Assembly (NCBI GenBank): GCA_018434945.1
Contig: JAHDOI010000040.1
Coordinates: 1-64,000 of the forward strand
DNA: 64,000 nucleotides
Source: Selenomonadales bacterium
GTDB taxonomy: Bacteria > Bacillota > Negativicutes > Sporomusales > UBA7701
Direction of reading: 5' to 3'
How positions within the stretch are numbered: position 1 is the first letter of the stretch; every line of letters starts with the position of its first letter. Under the pieces are notes generated by a model that was given only the letters and a program-made list of their open reading frames with translations, was not told where the DNA came from and ran no database searches. A program made the position numbers and the translations under genes. This document shows, in pieces, positions 63,346 to 64,000 of this stretch.

Positions 63346-63784
63346 TTTTAACCTGGGGGGTTGCCGGTTTTGCCGGGGTTACCGTCTTGTCGACATGGAT
63401 GTGCATACCGTCTTTGACCGGTTTGGCCAGGTCGATCCTGGCGGCGTCGGCGCCGGCGGCAAACCCGCCTGCCAGCTGGACGATATCGGCCACCGTGGTT
63501 CCGGCCGGGACCTGCACGACACCGGGGGTGGCGACAGCACCGCTCACATACACGACCGCGTGTTCGATCTTCGGTGGCGCCGGTGGCGGCTGCTGATGCC
63601 CGGATACGGAGAATATTCCGGGGGCGAAGGGGTTATGGAGATCGGGGACGGCCGGGATCATCAGGGTCAGAATCAGGGCGACCGTCAGGCTGAAAGCCGC
63701 CTTGCCGGCAAAACGGAGTCTGCCGCCGCCTTTGCGTTTTTTCAACCGTGCAACCCTTGATGGGCCGCGGATCGGGTCGTACAC
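63338..63784 (-). CDS. SLBB-domain membrane-anchored protein (ComEA N-terminus-like)
   Basis: A 148-residue protein. A basic N-terminus precedes one membrane span (AAFSLTVALILTLMIPAV), a Pro-rich linker and an SLBB beta-grasp domain (about 75-130, VVYVSGAVATPGVVQVPAGTTVADIVQLAG). This is the N-terminal arrangement of ComEA, but the helix-hairpin-helix DNA-binding part is absent. A GTG start lies close after GGGGGGAAG. It may be a stand-alone ligand-binding protein or a shortened ComEA. No comEB/comEC is seen. Confidence 0.8.
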   Translation of the reverse strand: MYDPIRGPSRVARLKKRKGGGRLRFAGKAAFSLTVALILTLMIPAVPDLHNPFAPGIFSVSGHQQPPPAPPKIEHAVVYVSGAVATPGVVQVPAGTTVADIVQLAGGFAAGADAARIDLAKPVKDGMHIHVDKTVTPAKPATPQVKKR

Positions 63785-63941
63785 ATTCTTCCCCCCTTCC
63801 GTCCGAAAAAAATGGCAATTATTTGTCGGTAAAAAGTATCATTCGCCATAAATAACATAAATCCTGCAACATTTGTTAAAAAAGTGCTATTACTGAGAAA
63901 ATCCCTGGGGATTGCGTTTCGGCGCTGGCGGTGAAACGGAA

Positions 63942-63965
63942 AGAGCGGCGGTCCGCCGCCGCTCT
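63942..63965 (-). terminator. Terminator of a gene beyond the right edge
   Basis: AGAGCGGCGG and CCGCCGCTCT form a ten-base stem. The following bases on the minus strand are T-rich (TTTCCGTTT). It matches a transcript entering from the right edge. Confidence 0.55.
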
Positions 63966-63972
63966 CCTGTCG

Positions 63973-64000
63973 TTAGCTTTGTTCCGGACGGCTCATGTCT
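63973..64000 (-). CDS. Possible C-terminal fragment of a gene from the right edge
   Basis: On the minus strand the last codons would read DMSRPEQS and then TAA, eight bases before the terminator-like hairpin. Only the tail is inside the window, so the product cannot be told. Confidence 0.3.

Overview
This window is chromosomal DNA from a strictly anaerobic, GC-rich Firmicute. The best fit is an endospore-forming Negativicute (Sporomusaceae-like). That placement is an inference. It rests on a tandem glycine riboswitch, two T-box leaders, sigma-A promoters and strong AGGAGG ribosome sites (Firmicute traits), GlgD (the Firmicute ADP-glucose pyrophosphorylase partner), a SpoVD-like PBP and a DacF-like carboxypeptidase, ferredoxin-dependent and oxygen-sensitive enzymes (IorAB, 4-hydroxybutyryl-CoA dehydratase family, Fe-S serine dehydratase), and high GC with many GTG/TTG starts. 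No insertion sequence, prophage, CRISPR array or rRNA was seen. The only RNA gene recognised with certainty is a tRNA-Val(CAC).

Layout. 1-7.3 kb: small ORFs, an IclR regulator, four palindromic operators, then an operon iorA-iorB-4HB-CoA-dehydratase-like-acyl-CoA dehydrogenase-MaoC hydratase. 7.4-18.5 kb: a nitrilase-family hydrolase, then a glycine-riboswitch operon gcvT-H-PA-PB, two radical-SAM genes (probable LipS1/LipS2-type lipoyl synthase), octanoyltransferase LipM, lipoamide dehydrogenase and serine dehydratase sdaAB/sdaAA. 18.5-33 kb: exported protein, MdtG-like MFS, SpoVD-like PBP, PolX, hydrogenase-maturation protease-hypA-hypB, amidohydrolase, a sigma-54-controlled alanine dehydrogenase, motB-like and cheR genes, DacF, and a class V aminotransferase. 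33.3-39.8 kb: a tryptophan-uptake locus with two Trp-specific T-boxes in series (ecfA1-A2-T, then trpP-paaK), followed by DUF169. 40-48 kb: tRNA-Val, small conserved genes, an unidentified structured leader before a NIF3-family gene and an MFS symporter, a short transcript encoding an 18-residue Cys peptide, exported proteins, a TVP38-type membrane protein and a YaaW homologue. 48-59.7 kb: glycogen operon glgB-C-D-A-P plus a GH13-GH77 fusion. 59.8-64 kb: HD-GYP protein, NlpC/P60 hydrolase, DUF2007-like protein, AEC permease and an SLBB protein.

How the parts work together. The glycine operon holds all four glycine-cleavage proteins together with genes to build lipoate on GcvH and to deaminate serine to pyruvate, so it forms a near-complete glycine-to-pyruvate module switched by glycine. 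The Trp T-box locus couples a tryptophan importer with an aryl-acetate CoA ligase, while indolepyruvate:ferredoxin oxidoreductase genes lie at the left end. Together they could recycle indole- or phenylacetate into aromatic amino acids, or run the reverse fermentative route. A three-copy hairpin repeat family sits at gene 3' ends. Two exported proteins 26 kb apart appear to be paralogues.
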